From: Chloroflexota bacterium
GTDB lineage: Bacteria; Chloroflexota; Anaerolineae; Aggregatilineales; Phototrophicaceae
Direction of reading: 5' to 3'
Assembly: GCA_023430545.1 (NCBI GenBank)
Contig: JAEZAF010000182.1
Coordinates: 8,345 to 72,344, forward strand
Length of the DNA: 64,000 nucleotides
A model generated the notes under the pieces. The model had not been told where the DNA came from, did not search any database, and saw only the letters and a list, made by a program, of their open reading frames with translations. Shown piece after piece: positions 25,360 through 33,900 of this stretch; the first letter of the stretch is position 1; each line of letters begins with the position of its first letter. The position numbers and the translations under genes were made by a program.

Positions 25360-25388
25360 TTGACACTGCCATGTGCTTGTGATATATT
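25360..25388 (+). promoter_or_regulatory. near-consensus promoter of the cytochrome bc operon
   Basis: TTGACA (25360-25365), a 17-base spacer, then TATATT (25383-25388) predict a start near 25395. It is the best sigma-70-type promoter in the window. A possible hairpin (ATCAGCG/CGCTGAT) lies about 60 bases upstream of it. Confidence 0.75.
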
Positions 25389-25506
25389 TTACTAGTTCAC
25401 TGAAAAGCACTCTGTTGTCTTTATTACAGGTGTGTCTGAGTTCGAAGACACCCCTGATGATGATATGCAGGTTTTGCTGGAAAAGCTGTTATATGAGGGA
25501 AAATTG

Positions 25507-26106
25507 ATGGCCACAGCAAGCTCTACCAAAGTCGCTGCGTCTGCCCAGGCCGCACCAACCAGAGCCACTACACAAGTTCAGGTCGCTGCTCCGAGCCGTC
25601 GCGAGTTCTTATACTACATCTGGGGCGCATCCATGGTGATGCTGCTTGGAGAGGCCACCGCGGGTCTGGTCTGGTTCGCGCTTCCACGCTTCCGTGAAGG
25701 CGAATTTGGTGGTACCTTCCGGTTCACAGGGGCTGAACTTCCGGATGTGGGACAGGCACCGATCAATGTTCCGACAGGCCGTTTCTGGCTGTCGAATTCG
25801 ACGGTGGGTTTCTACGCTCTGTATGGCGTTTGCACGCATCTGGGCTGTCTGCCGAAGTGGAGTGACGTGAGTACCCGGTTTGAATGCCCGTGCCACGGTT
25901 CGATGTATGAGATCGATGGTACATGGATCACCGGCCCGGCCCCACGCCCGCTGGACGTCTTCCCCAGTCGTATTACCTTTAGTGATGGTTCCGTCGTGGA
26001 AACCGGTGCTGAGCCGGAACCGATTTCGTTAGGTGGCCGGTCGGTTGCCGACATCGTGGATGTGGCCGTGGATACGGGTCGTCGTTTGCGTCGCCCGAAT
26101 CACTAG
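25507..26106 (+). CDS. qcrA: Rieske iron-sulfur protein of a cytochrome bc-type complex
   Basis: A 199-residue membrane-anchored Rieske protein that passes electrons from quinol to cytochrome c. One N-terminal helix (about 35-55, LYYIWGASMVMLLGEATAGLVWF) precedes the soluble domain with the cluster motifs CTHLGC (Cys109, His111, disulfide Cys114) and CPCHGS (Cys127, disulfide Cys129, His130), then GPAPRPL. I chose the ATG at 25507 because AGGG lies 7 bases upstream. The frame is also open from a GTG at 25432, which would add a 25-residue acidic extension but has a poorly placed ribosome site. It is the first gene of the qcrA-B-C operon. Confidence 0.93.
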   Translation: MATASSTKVAASAQAAPTRATTQVQVAAPSRREFLYYIWGASMVMLLGEATAGLVWFALPRFREGEFGGTFRFTGAELPDVGQAPINVPTGRFWLSNSTVGFYALYGVCTHLGCLPKWSDVSTRFECPCHGSMYEIDGTWITGPAPRPLDVFPSRITFSDGSVVETGAEPEPISLGGRSVADIVDVAVDTGRRLRRPNH

Positions 26107-26212
26107 AGAACACGAATTGATGAAGTCCAGCGGCTGGCAGGGGATAGCACAGGAGATCACCGCACCGCTGGAGTGGAAGTTATGTTAGTGATTTGGGCTT
26201 GAGGAGAACTGT

Positions 26213-28027
26213 ATGTCAATACTCCCATTTCCCTCTTTTCTTGATGACGTCAAGGAAAAAGGGCTAAGAAAAGCGGTTTTCGAAGGCGTGGATGACATCG
26301 TAGAGCGTGTCACCGCCGGTATGAACGTCCAGGATATTCGCGAGGCGCTGCGCGGTGAAGCCCCTTCCCGCCGCCCGAACCCGCGTCTGCAGCCGCATGC
26401 AGACGGTTTCTGGCTGCACATGCGTCCGAGCTTCTTCCACCGCGACATGACCGGGCTGTACCCGACTTTCCGTCTGGGTTGGCTTTCGACTTACTTTGTC
26501 TTTTTTGAAACCATTACCGGTCTTTTTCTGATGGTTTGGTACACGCCCTCTCCGGACGTGGCCTATGGCAATATGCTCAATATCCTCGGCAACGTGCCGC
26601 TTGGACAGCTCCTCCGCGACCTGCACCGTCTGGGTGCGGAAGCGATGGTGCTGATTGTCTGGCTGCATATGCTGCGAACGTTTATGACCGGCAGCTACAA
26701 AAAGCCGCGTCAGTTCACGTGGTTTACAGGTGTGGTCCTGCTGATCGCGACCATGTTCCTCAGCTTCTCCGGCTATCTGCTTCCGTGGGACCAGTTGGCC
26801 CTCTGGGCGGTCACCATCGGTGCTTCGATGATCGAAGCCACACCGCCGCAGATCGTTGGTGACAACCTCAACCTGCTGCTGCGTGGTGGCCCGGATATGG
26901 GCGCGAATGGTCTGCTGCGTTTCTACCTGCTGCATGTGCTGGCAGTACCGGCGATCCTGTTCGTCTTTACAGGCGTCCATTATTACAAGGTCATCGTTCA
27001 CGGTCACAGCCTGCCGCCAAAGTCCGAGAACATCGGCGAAGATACGGCCAAGCGTGTTCCGCTGGACAAGCGTGTCTACTTCATCCCGGACATCATGACC
27101 AGCGAGATCATGTGGATTGCGGTCACGACCTTTATCCTCGTGATGTTATGCGTCTGGTTCTACCATGCCCCGCTTGAAAATCACGCGGACCCACAGGTGA
27201 CGCCGTTTGGCACGACCGCGCCGTGGTACTTCCTCTGGATTCAGGGTGCGCTTAAACTGGGTGACAAGGTGTTGTGGGGCATCATCTTCCCAACGATTGT
27301 CATCGTCCTGCTGCTGGTGATCCCATACGTTGACACCACCCCCAGCCGCCGCTATGCCGACCGTCGCTTCGCCCTCAGCTTCTGCTTCATCTTCATCTCC
27401 GTGATGACCGTGCTGAGCTACATGGGTCTGCCGGAATACGGTGTAGCCTCTGCGGCAGACAGCGACGTTCTGCATGAGTTGACGATGGAACCGGCCCACA
27501 GCGAGATGGGTCTGCTGCTGCCTGTTCCGTACAACCAGTTGGTTCCGGGTGCCTATACCACCGAACAGATCCGTGCTGAACTGGAAGATCCGAATGCCAA
27601 TGCGCGTGAAGTCGTGGCAGCCTTCAACACCACCATCACCGATGTGGAACCGGAGTGGGGACAGGGTATCTCAGATGAGCTGTCTTCGACCTTTAACACG
27701 ACCAGCTCGGTTCGCTTCAGCCCGGTTCCGGCAGATTCACCCGAACTGCATCATGTGATGGAGCGCTTCTATCATCTGCTCGAAGAAGAACACCACGAAC
27801 TGCCGAATGCATGGGGTGTGGTCGTGATTTCACAGAATCAGGCCAACCTGAAGCGCATCGACGTGATCATCTCGTGGGATGACGTGCAGATGGAGAACGG
27901 CGCAGCCGTTCTGGATGCAAACGGTCAGCCGGTGCTGAATCTCGACGAAGAGGGCAACACCGTTCGCCGCTGGTCCGCCGACCATGTCATGATCCACGAA
28001 GACTCGTCGTACTTCGTGAGTCACTAA
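26213..28027 (+). CDS. qcrB: cytochrome b (b6 + subunit IV fused) with C-terminal extension
   Basis: A 604-residue quinol-oxidising core subunit. The b6-like half has the four haem ligands His138/His152 and His241/His256; the 14- and 15-residue spacing is that of cytochrome b6. The subunit-IV half (about 300-405) is fused in the same chain. The Qo-site motif, normally PEWY, reads APWY here (336-339). No cysteine is placed for the extra covalent haem of b6f. A soluble region of about 195 residues after the last helix (about 410-604) has no family I recognise. The N-terminus has a 60-residue cytoplasmic part. It lies between qcrA and qcrC. Confidence 0.95.
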   Translation: MSILPFPSFLDDVKEKGLRKAVFEGVDDIVERVTAGMNVQDIREALRGEAPSRRPNPRLQPHADGFWLHMRPSFFHRDMTGLYPTFRLGWLSTYFVFFETITGLFLMVWYTPSPDVAYGNMLNILGNVPLGQLLRDLHRLGAEAMVLIVWLHMLRTFMTGSYKKPRQFTWFTGVVLLIATMFLSFSGYLLPWDQLALWAVTIGASMIEATPPQIVGDNLNLLLRGGPDMGANGLLRFYLLHVLAVPAILFVFTGVHYYKVIVHGHSLPPKSENIGEDTAKRVPLDKRVYFIPDIMTSEIMWIAVTTFILVMLCVWFYHAPLENHADPQVTPFGTTAPWYFLWIQGALKLGDKVLWGIIFPTIVIVLLLVIPYVDTTPSRRYADRRFALSFCFIFISVMTVLSYMGLPEYGVASAADSDVLHELTMEPAHSEMGLLLPVPYNQLVPGAYTTEQIRAELEDPNANAREVVAAFNTTITDVEPEWGQGISDELSSTFNTTSSVRFSPVPADSPELHHVMERFYHLLEEEHHELPNAWGVVVISQNQANLKRIDVIISWDDVQMENGAAVLDANGQPVLNLDEEGNTVRRWSADHVMIHEDSSYFVSH

Positions 28028-28055
28028 AATTTCGACGGAAGACTGACATTGTATA

Positions 28056-28114
28056 CAGGGTGTGGTGACTGGCAGGACAGCCGGGGGCCGCACCCTGATA
28101 GTGCGAAGCCAGTC
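28056..28114 (+). promoter_or_regulatory. possible H-type pseudoknot between qcrB and qcrC
   Basis: Stem 1 pairs CAGGGTGTGG (28056-28065) with CCGCACCCTG (28088-28097), one G-U pair. A segment in its loop, GACTGGC (28067-28073), is the exact complement of GCCAGTC (28108-28114) downstream. The crossing pairs have loop lengths of 1, 14 and 10, sterically plausible. It ends about 48 bases before the qcrC start. Confidence 0.35.
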
Positions 28115-28162
28115 TGCTGTTTCTTCTGAACTTTACGACGGCACTAGAATAGGACACAGCCA

Positions 28163-29470
28163 ATGCTTCAACGCATGCTTGTTGAGAAAATGGAAAACCG
28201 CATCCTCGTAGGGATTGTGGCATTTCTCGGCATTATGATTATGGTCGGCTTTGTTGCCATTAAAGAAAATGCGCGCATGGCGAGCTTCACCGCCCAGTTT
28301 CAGGCACGCTCAATCGAGCGCGGCGGCGAACTGTTCGCCTCTCAGTGCGCGACCTGCCATAACCCTGATGGTCGCGGCCAGGTAGCGCGTGCCCCAGCGC
28401 TCAATAACCCGCATTTCTTCGGCCATAATTATGTTGCTGAATTTGATGATCAGATTACCGCCCTTCAGAGTGAACAGCTCAGCCTCGAAAACGAACGGGT
28501 TGAACTGGCGACTGAACTGGCTGGCGGCGTGACTGAACGCCGTCAGAGCGAGATCGAAACCCGCTTTGCCGAAATTGAAAACCGGCTTGGTGGCGAAGGT
28601 ATCGAGGCTCAGATTGCTGCACTTCAGGCCGAGCGTGATGCCGTGCTGAGCCAGTTAACCGCCGCGATTGACAACGGTTATGACGCCGAGCGCACACGTC
28701 TTCAGCAGGCCAACTGGAGTGGTACACTGGAAGAATATGTGTACACCACAATGGTGCATGGTCGCGGCCAGAATGCTGAACTCTGGAATGGCAATGTGAT
28801 GCCTCCGTGGTTACAGCCGACCGGCCCGATGCGTGATGATCAGGTGCGTGACGTCGTCGCCTATATCATGAACTGGGACAAGGGTGATGACTGGACCGTC
28901 GAGGATCTGCTCGCCGTTAACCAGTTCGCACAGGTTCCCGGCGCTGGCGGTGGAGCTGAAGTGACGGCTGACCCGGCGGGCACTGATGTTGAAGCCATCC
29001 TCGCTCAGTGGGAAGCAGACGGCATTGTTGGTGACCCGGTACGCGGCGGTGATCTGTACAACAGCGCGATCACCTCACAGCGTGGCAGCCGACTGGGCTG
29101 TAATGCCTGCCATACCGGAGACAGTCCGCAGGGGCCGCCATGGAATGGGACATGGGAACGCACCGTTAACGAACGCCTGACCGAACCACAGTTCGCCGGT
29201 TATACGCCAGAACAGTACCTGCTGGAAAGCATTGTTCAACCCAGCGCTTATATCGTCCCCGGCTATGCCGATATCATGCCGAAGAACTTCGGTGAGGTGA
29301 CGGGTACGCAGGACCTTGCCGACCTGATCGCCTACCTGCATTCGAGCGATCCGAACTACGTCGCGCCGGAGGCGGATACAAGCCAGCAGTCTACAGACAA
29401 CTCGGCTGCTGTCACGACCAATGAGGATGAACCCGTTTCGACCGAAGAGGCGGGAGATACTGACCAGTAA
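28163..29470 (+). CDS. qcrC: dihaem cytochrome c subunit with coiled-coil insertion
   Basis: A 435-residue membrane-anchored dihaem c-type cytochrome, the electron acceptor of the bc complex. An N-terminal helix (about 13-33) anchors it. The first haem site is CATCH (62-66) with Met213 (NVMPPW) as probable ligand. Between them lies an unusual insertion (about 95-182) of Glu/Gln/Leu-rich heptads that looks like a coiled coil. The second haem site is CNACH (313-317) with Met372 (DIMPKNF). The tail is acidic, Thr/Ser-rich and disordered. It is the third gene of the operon, followed by a strong terminator. AGGA precedes the ATG. Confidence 0.93.
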   Translation: MLQRMLVEKMENRILVGIVAFLGIMIMVGFVAIKENARMASFTAQFQARSIERGGELFASQCATCHNPDGRGQVARAPALNNPHFFGHNYVAEFDDQITALQSEQLSLENERVELATELAGGVTERRQSEIETRFAEIENRLGGEGIEAQIAALQAERDAVLSQLTAAIDNGYDAERTRLQQANWSGTLEEYVYTTMVHGRGQNAELWNGNVMPPWLQPTGPMRDDQVRDVVAYIMNWDKGDDWTVEDLLAVNQFAQVPGAGGGAEVTADPAGTDVEAILAQWEADGIVGDPVRGGDLYNSAITSQRGSRLGCNACHTGDSPQGPPWNGTWERTVNERLTEPQFAGYTPEQYLLESIVQPSAYIVPGYADIMPKNFGEVTGTQDLADLIAYLHSSDPNYVAPEADTSQQSTDNSAAVTTNEDEPVSTEEAGDTDQ

Positions 29471-29495
29471 TTCAGGTCTGTCACAATAAAAAAAG

Positions 29496-29529
29496 AAACA
29501 GGGACGCAGAAGCAATGGCGTCCCTGTTT
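29496..29529. terminator. bidirectional terminator between qcrC and thrC
   Basis: A perfect 12-base stem AAACAGGGACGC/GCGTCCCTGTTT with a 10-base loop has T-rich sequence on both strands. It serves both converging genes. Confidence 0.9.
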
Positions 29530-29547
29530 TATTTTCACCATGTCGTC

Positions 29548-30645
29548 TCAGGCCGTAACATCCAGCGTTTTAAGTCCGTTGCCCGTCAGCACCACCGCCA
29601 GATCATTACCGGTATAGATCTCGCGTATCTGGGGCAGTGCAGCGACGGTTGCGGCGCTGGTCGGCTCTACCAGCAAACCCTGACGCGCCAGCCGGTCCCG
29701 CGTCGGCAGGATATCGGCTTCCTGCACGCGGAAGGCCGTCCCGCCGCTGTCACGGATCGCGGCCAGCACCTGTCTGGATCGCACCGGCTTTGCGATCACA
29801 ATGCCGTCCGCGACAGTGGGCTGTGTCTGAACCGGCGGGACATCATCCAGCCCCTGTTCGATCGCCTGCACGATCGGATCAGATGCAGCGGTCTGCACGG
29901 CGAAGAAGCGTGGGATGCGCTCGATCAGTCCGGCATCACGCAGCGCGACAAACCCGCGATACAGCCCAAGCAGCAGACAGCCCATCCCGACAGGACAGGC
30001 GACCGCTTCCGGTGCGCGGCGTCCGAGCTGTTCCCATAATTCCCATGCGCCTGTCATCTGACCGGCGATAAAATACGGATTCCATGAGTGCGAAGCAAAT
30101 GCCACTCCGGGTGATTTCAGCGCCTCCATACAGGCATCATCGACATTCGAGCGCGGCCCCGGCACATCGATCAGTTGAGCGGCGGCCCGGATCTGTCGTT
30201 TTTTGCCACCAGGGGCGGCAGCAGGTGTGAAGACCCGGGCCTTGAGTCCGAGGCCAGCGCTGTACTGTGCCACAGCGGAACCAGCATTTCCGGACGAGAC
30301 TTCAACAACTTCCCGTGCTCCGTTTTCCGCCAGATAGTTGAGCAGCACCGCTGCGCCGCGATCCTTATACGAGCCGGTCGGGTTGAGATAGTCGAGTTTG
30401 GCGTAAAAGCCTGCGCCGTCAAAGGAGGTGGGGATGAGCGGCGTCATCCCTTCGCCGAGCGTGAAACGCGGTGGATTGACCGGCAGCATGGCCTGATAAC
30501 GCCACAGCGACCACACATGGTTATCAATCGCGCTGTCGTCAAAGGGCGGCAGGTCCGTAAGTTCAAGCGGTGATCCGCAGTTTGTACAGCGCCAGTCGAG
30601 CGGCGCGGGTGTCTGATGACAGGTGGGACAGGTAAGCTGATGCAT
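29548..30645 (-). CDS. thrC: threonine synthase-like PLP enzyme
   Basis: A 365-residue fold-type II PLP enzyme that would convert O-phosphohomoserine to threonine. An N-terminal zinc-ribbon (CPTC...CTNC) precedes the catalytic domain. The PLP lysine lies in NPTGSYKDRGA, the phosphate/substrate loop is SSGNAGSA, and the C-terminal motif is TGNGLK. It is of the compact, archaeal/thermophile-like type. Related enzymes (cysteate synthase, diaminopropionate-forming) share this layout, so the reaction is a family-level call. I chose the ATG at 30645 with AAAGG 6 bases upstream; the frame extends to 30738 but that part overlaps the divergent promoter region. Confidence 0.87.
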   Translation of the reverse strand: MHQLTCPTCHQTPAPLDWRCTNCGSPLELTDLPPFDDSAIDNHVWSLWRYQAMLPVNPPRFTLGEGMTPLIPTSFDGAGFYAKLDYLNPTGSYKDRGAAVLLNYLAENGAREVVEVSSGNAGSAVAQYSAGLGLKARVFTPAAAPGGKKRQIRAAAQLIDVPGPRSNVDDACMEALKSPGVAFASHSWNPYFIAGQMTGAWELWEQLGRRAPEAVACPVGMGCLLLGLYRGFVALRDAGLIERIPRFFAVQTAASDPIVQAIEQGLDDVPPVQTQPTVADGIVIAKPVRSRQVLAAIRDSGGTAFRVQEADILPTRDRLARQGLLVEPTSAATVAALPQIREIYTGNDLAVVLTGNGLKTLDVTA

Positions 30646-30670
30646 CCTGAACCTTTCTGAATAACGTAGA

Positions 30671-30676
30671 TATAAT
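30671..30676 (+). promoter_or_regulatory. -10 box for moaA
   Basis: A perfect TATAAT lies 83 bases before the chosen moaA start. It overlaps an in-frame ATG at 30675, which argues against that ATG being the translation start. No good -35 is seen. Confidence 0.4.
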
Positions 30677-30758
30677 GAGCAGATCATACCCTCGTTACAC
30701 GAGGTCTGAAATAATCCATCCATACCCTGAAATTCCAAGTGAACGGTTTAACCGTCTG

Positions 30759-31796
30759 ATGACCCATACCATGACTGATGCAATCCCAACCATTACCGAC
30801 CAGTTCAGGCGGCCCCTGCGCGATCTGCGTATCTCCGTGACCGACCGCTGTAATTTCCGCTGCACATACTGCATGCCTGCGGAAGTTTTTGGTGAGGGTT
30901 ATCGTTTTCTGCCGCGTGAAGAACTGCTGACGTATGAGGAAATCGCCCGTGTCGCCGCCGTGATGGTGAAACTCGGTGTGCGCAAGCTGCGTCTGACCGG
31001 TGGTGAGCCGCTCGTGCGCGATCAACTGGAAATGCTGGTCGCACAGCTTGCCCGGATCCCGGATGTGGACGACATCGCCATGACCACCAACGCCTATCTG
31101 CTGCCACAGAAGGCGCAGGCCCTCAGGGATGCCGGATTGCAGCGTGTCACCGTCAGTCTGGACAGTCTGGACGACGAAGTCTTCCAGCGGATGAACGGAC
31201 GCCGTGCCAGCGTCGAACGGGTGCTGAAGGGCATCGAAGCCGCGGAGCGTGTCGGCCTGACACCGATCAAGATCAACACCGTCGTACAGCGCGGCGTGAA
31301 TGATCATACGCTGGTCGATCTGGCCCGTTTCTGCCGCGATCATGGCTATATCGTGCGCTTCATCGAGTATATGGATGTCGGTAACATGAATGGCTGGAAG
31401 CTGGACGATGTCGTCGCCGCTGATGAGATCGTCGCGAAGATCGACGCCGTACTGCCGCTGGAAGCGATCGAGCAGAATTATCGCGGAGAAGTGGCGAAGC
31501 GCTACCGCTTCCGTGACGGTGCGGGTGAGATCGGCATGATTACATCGGTCACACAGCCGTTCTGTGGATCATGCAGCCGTCTGCGCCTGTCACCGGAAGG
31601 GCAGTTGTTCACCTGCCTGTTCGGGACACAGGGCGCGGATCTGCGGGCAGTGCTGCGCGACGGCGCATCCGATGCCGAACTGGAGCAGTTCATCCGCGAT
31701 CTGTGGGGCCAGCGCCGCGACCGTTACTCTGAAATCCGCTTCTCGCAGACCGCCCCGCGTGATCCCAAAGTCGAGATGTATCACATCGGGGGATGA
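30759..31796 (+). CDS. moaA: GTP 3',8-cyclase MoaA (molybdenum cofactor biosynthesis)
   Basis: A 345-residue radical SAM enzyme that starts molybdopterin synthesis by rearranging GTP. The N-terminal 4Fe-4S motif is CNFRCTYC, followed by RLTGGEPL (SAM binding) and VSLDSLDD. The C-terminal second cluster motif is CGSCSRLRLSPEGQLFTC. The usual C-terminal GG is present (HIGG). I chose the start at 30759 (30771 also possible), giving the family's normal length. No other mo- genes are adjacent. It is divergent from thrC and ends at a strong terminator. Confidence 0.96.
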   Translation: MTHTMTDAIPTITDQFRRPLRDLRISVTDRCNFRCTYCMPAEVFGEGYRFLPREELLTYEEIARVAAVMVKLGVRKLRLTGGEPLVRDQLEMLVAQLARIPDVDDIAMTTNAYLLPQKAQALRDAGLQRVTVSLDSLDDEVFQRMNGRRASVERVLKGIEAAERVGLTPIKINTVVQRGVNDHTLVDLARFCRDHGYIVRFIEYMDVGNMNGWKLDDVVAADEIVAKIDAVLPLEAIEQNYRGEVAKRYRFRDGAGEIGMITSVTQPFCGSCSRLRLSPEGQLFTCLFGTQGADLRAVLRDGASDAELEQFIRDLWGQRRDRYSEIRFSQTAPRDPKVEMYHIGG

Positions 31797-31817
31797 TGTG
31801 GTGATGCAGTGCGAATC

Positions 31818-31855
31818 AAAAGACCTGATCGACATTTCGCCGGTCAGGTCTTTTT
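31818..31855 (+). terminator. Rho-independent terminator after moaA
   Basis: Perfect 11-base arms AAAAGACCTGA (31818-31828) and TCAGGTCTTTT (31844-31854), then a T. It may also act on the converging lytic transglycosylase transcript. Confidence 0.85.
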
Positions 31856-31887
31856 GTTTGCTGTGATGAGCGCTGATTGTGCGCCGA

Positions 31888-32769
31888 TTAGCCCAGCGCA
31901 TCACTGGCACGCTGGCACAGCGATGCACCACCGGCATTCAGCCAGTCATTGAGCGTGCCGCTTTCAGAGCTGAGGTTCTGCGCATCACCGTAGATGCCCG
32001 TTCCCCAGCGGTAGTAGCGCTGTGTCTCCGAATGCCATGAAGACATCGGCTTTTGCAGCACCGACGGGCCGCCGTTGTAGCAGGCCATCGCCCGTCCGGG
32101 ATCGCCATTTGCCCAGCCCATGCACGACTTCAGATAGGCCGCACCGCGCTGTCCGTTCGTTTCCGGATCGACCATGTTCTCATTGCTGCCGAAGTGAAAT
32201 GGCATGACCTGAAACAGCCCCTGTGCATTCGATGTGCTGGTGACGGTCGGGTGCCCGCAGGACTCGATCTGCATGACGGTTGCCAGCAGATTTGGGTCAA
32301 GCTGATGCTCACCCGCCCAGCGTGCGATGTCCGCCGCCCAGTAATCGACCGTATCGGTGAATAGGCTTGCCATCCCGACCGACTCCGGTGATGCGCTGCT
32401 GCGTCCGAAGGCCAGCGTCGATCCCGTGATCTGCGCGGCGGTGTTGGCCGTATCCGTCACGCCATCGGTCACACCCTGCACAAAGCCCGAAAGCACCTGG
32501 CCCGCACCGGTTGTCACACCACTGGCGATCCCAAAGATGCCGCGTCCGGCAAAGCTGATAACTTCCGGCAGCAGCATGCCCATCACGGCCAGCAGAATCA
32601 GCCATGCCGGAAGATGATCGAAGAACGACTGCTTCAGCGCTTCCTGCCGCTGGCTGCGTTTGCGAAGCTGTGCTGCCCGGGTATCCGAGCGTGCGTTAGA
32701 TCCATTTGAAGCAATAGGCGCAGCCGAAAGGGGATCACGTCGTCTGCTGCGCCCGGATTGAACTGCCAT
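31888..32769 (-). CDS. membrane-anchored lytic transglycosylase (SLT domain)
   Basis: A 293-residue murein-cleaving enzyme. A basic N-terminal region (1-50) precedes a single membrane helix (53-73), so the catalytic domain is extracytoplasmic. A Gly/Thr-rich linker (about 75-130) leads to the SLT goose-lysozyme-like domain (about 140-280): catalytic Glu169 in ATVMQIESCGHP, QGLFQVMP and AMACYNGG. It may help open peptidoglycan for secretion or envelope assembly. AAGGAG precedes the ATG. It is monocistronic. Confidence 0.9.
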   Translation of the reverse strand: MAVQSGRSRRRDPLSAAPIASNGSNARSDTRAAQLRKRSQRQEALKQSFFDHLPAWLILLAVMGMLLPEVISFAGRGIFGIASGVTTGAGQVLSGFVQGVTDGVTDTANTAAQITGSTLAFGRSSASPESVGMASLFTDTVDYWAADIARWAGEHQLDPNLLATVMQIESCGHPTVTSTSNAQGLFQVMPFHFGSNENMVDPETNGQRGAAYLKSCMGWANGDPGRAMACYNGGPSVLQKPMSSWHSETQRYYRWGTGIYGDAQNLSSESGTLNDWLNAGGASLCQRASDALG

Positions 32770-33072
32770 ATAAACTCCTTAGCCATCACTCCTGAGTCTA
32801 AATCCGCTTCAATGTATAAAGCATTGAGTTATATGCTCAGGAGATAGGCTATTTTTCTCATTCCTTAATGATCAATGGACCGCAGCAAACCTCATCTGTG
32901 TGGCTGTCACAGAAAATGTGCTAAGTTCTGCTTGATGTTTATCCGACGAGGGTATACGATCCGGGTGTTTTACTGCCGGTTGATGAAGGTCAGTACACTC
33001 ATAATTTTAGAATATTTGTTCGCGATTTTCAAGCTGGAATCTGGTTTGTATTTACTTACGGAGTGAGCCGCG
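32770..33072. other. AT-rich divergent intergenic gap
   Basis: These 303 bases separate the lytic transglycosylase (minus) and SGNH hydrolase (plus) genes. The region is AT-rich with several weak promoter-like hexamers but no pair with good spacing. A 63-codon Cys-containing open frame (32875-33066) has no ribosome site and is probably chance. Confidence 0.4.
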
Positions 33073-33759
33073 ATGCGTATACTTTTCCTCGGTGCCAGCC
33101 TCACAGAAGGCGTTTATGGCGGTAATTTCGTCGCAAGAATCCAGCACAATTTACCCGATCACGAGCTGATTAATCTGGGGCAGAGTGGCAGTACCATGAA
33201 CCGGCTGGTAGGGCGTCTGGACGAAGTGCTGGAACTGGAACCGGACGCCGCCTTTGTGATGGCCGGTAGCAACGACGCCATCGCCTACAGCCAGCCGAAA
33301 ACCCGTCCCTATTACAAGCAGACACAGGATCTGCCCGATGGTTATCTGGAACCGGACGACTTCGGCCAGCTTTACCGCGATTTCCTGCTGGAGTTACAGC
33401 TTGCCCACATCCAGCCGCTGATGGGCCTGCCACCGCTGGAACATAATCCCGCGGTCAAAGCCGCGTCGGATCTGTTCAACAGTCAGGCAATGGATGCCGC
33501 CCGTGCGTATAACATCCCCGTGCTGGATCTCAATCCGGTCTTGCTGCCGGCGCATATCCCGGACCGCCCCGACCTTGACCTGCGGACCGTGTTCCAGATC
33601 GGGGATCGCACCAAAAGCGGCTGGGCAGATTATGAGGCCGAACAGCAGCGCGGCGGCTACACCTATTCCTTCGACGGCATTCACTTCACGCTCGCAACAG
33701 CGGAGCGCGTCGGCGATGTAATCACCGAATTCCTGCGCGAAACCCTCAATCTGGAGTGA
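33073..33759 (+). CDS. SGNH/GDSL-family hydrolase
   Basis: A 228-residue esterase/lipase-like enzyme. All SGNH blocks are visible: GASLTEG with nucleophile Ser9 at the very N-terminus, Gly in NLGQSGS, GSND with Asn67, and DGIH with Asp201 and His204. There is no signal peptide, so it is cytoplasmic. The start has GGAG 9 bases upstream. Family members hydrolyse acyl or acetyl esters on lipids or sugars; the actual substrate cannot be told. It is followed by a repeat-rich gap. Confidence 0.88.
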   Translation: MRILFLGASLTEGVYGGNFVARIQHNLPDHELINLGQSGSTMNRLVGRLDEVLELEPDAAFVMAGSNDAIAYSQPKTRPYYKQTQDLPDGYLEPDDFGQLYRDFLLELQLAHIQPLMGLPPLEHNPAVKAASDLFNSQAMDAARAYNIPVLDLNPVLLPAHIPDRPDLDLRTVFQIGDRTKSGWADYEAEQQRGGYTYSFDGIHFTLATAERVGDVITEFLRETLNLE

Positions 33760-33900
33760 AGAGACGATCTGGTTTATCAACTTTCAAACCACATCATTTG
33801 AAAACTCTAACCGCACGATGAGAACATCTGTGCTAGAATATAAGGTTCCTGTACCCTGACTCTGCACCTTAACATCGCTTTACGCCAGGAAACACACAAG

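Noticed and set aside
30675..30758. An upstream start for moaA (and likewise 25210 for RNase D)
   Set aside because: In both cases the ATG overlaps a TATAAT sequence likely to be the -10 box, and the extra residues are not part of the conserved family.
32875..33066. A 63-codon Cys-containing ORF before the SGNH gene
   Set aside because: It has no ribosome site, lies in an AT-rich promoter region, and its stop falls inside the next gene's ribosome site area without coupling geometry.
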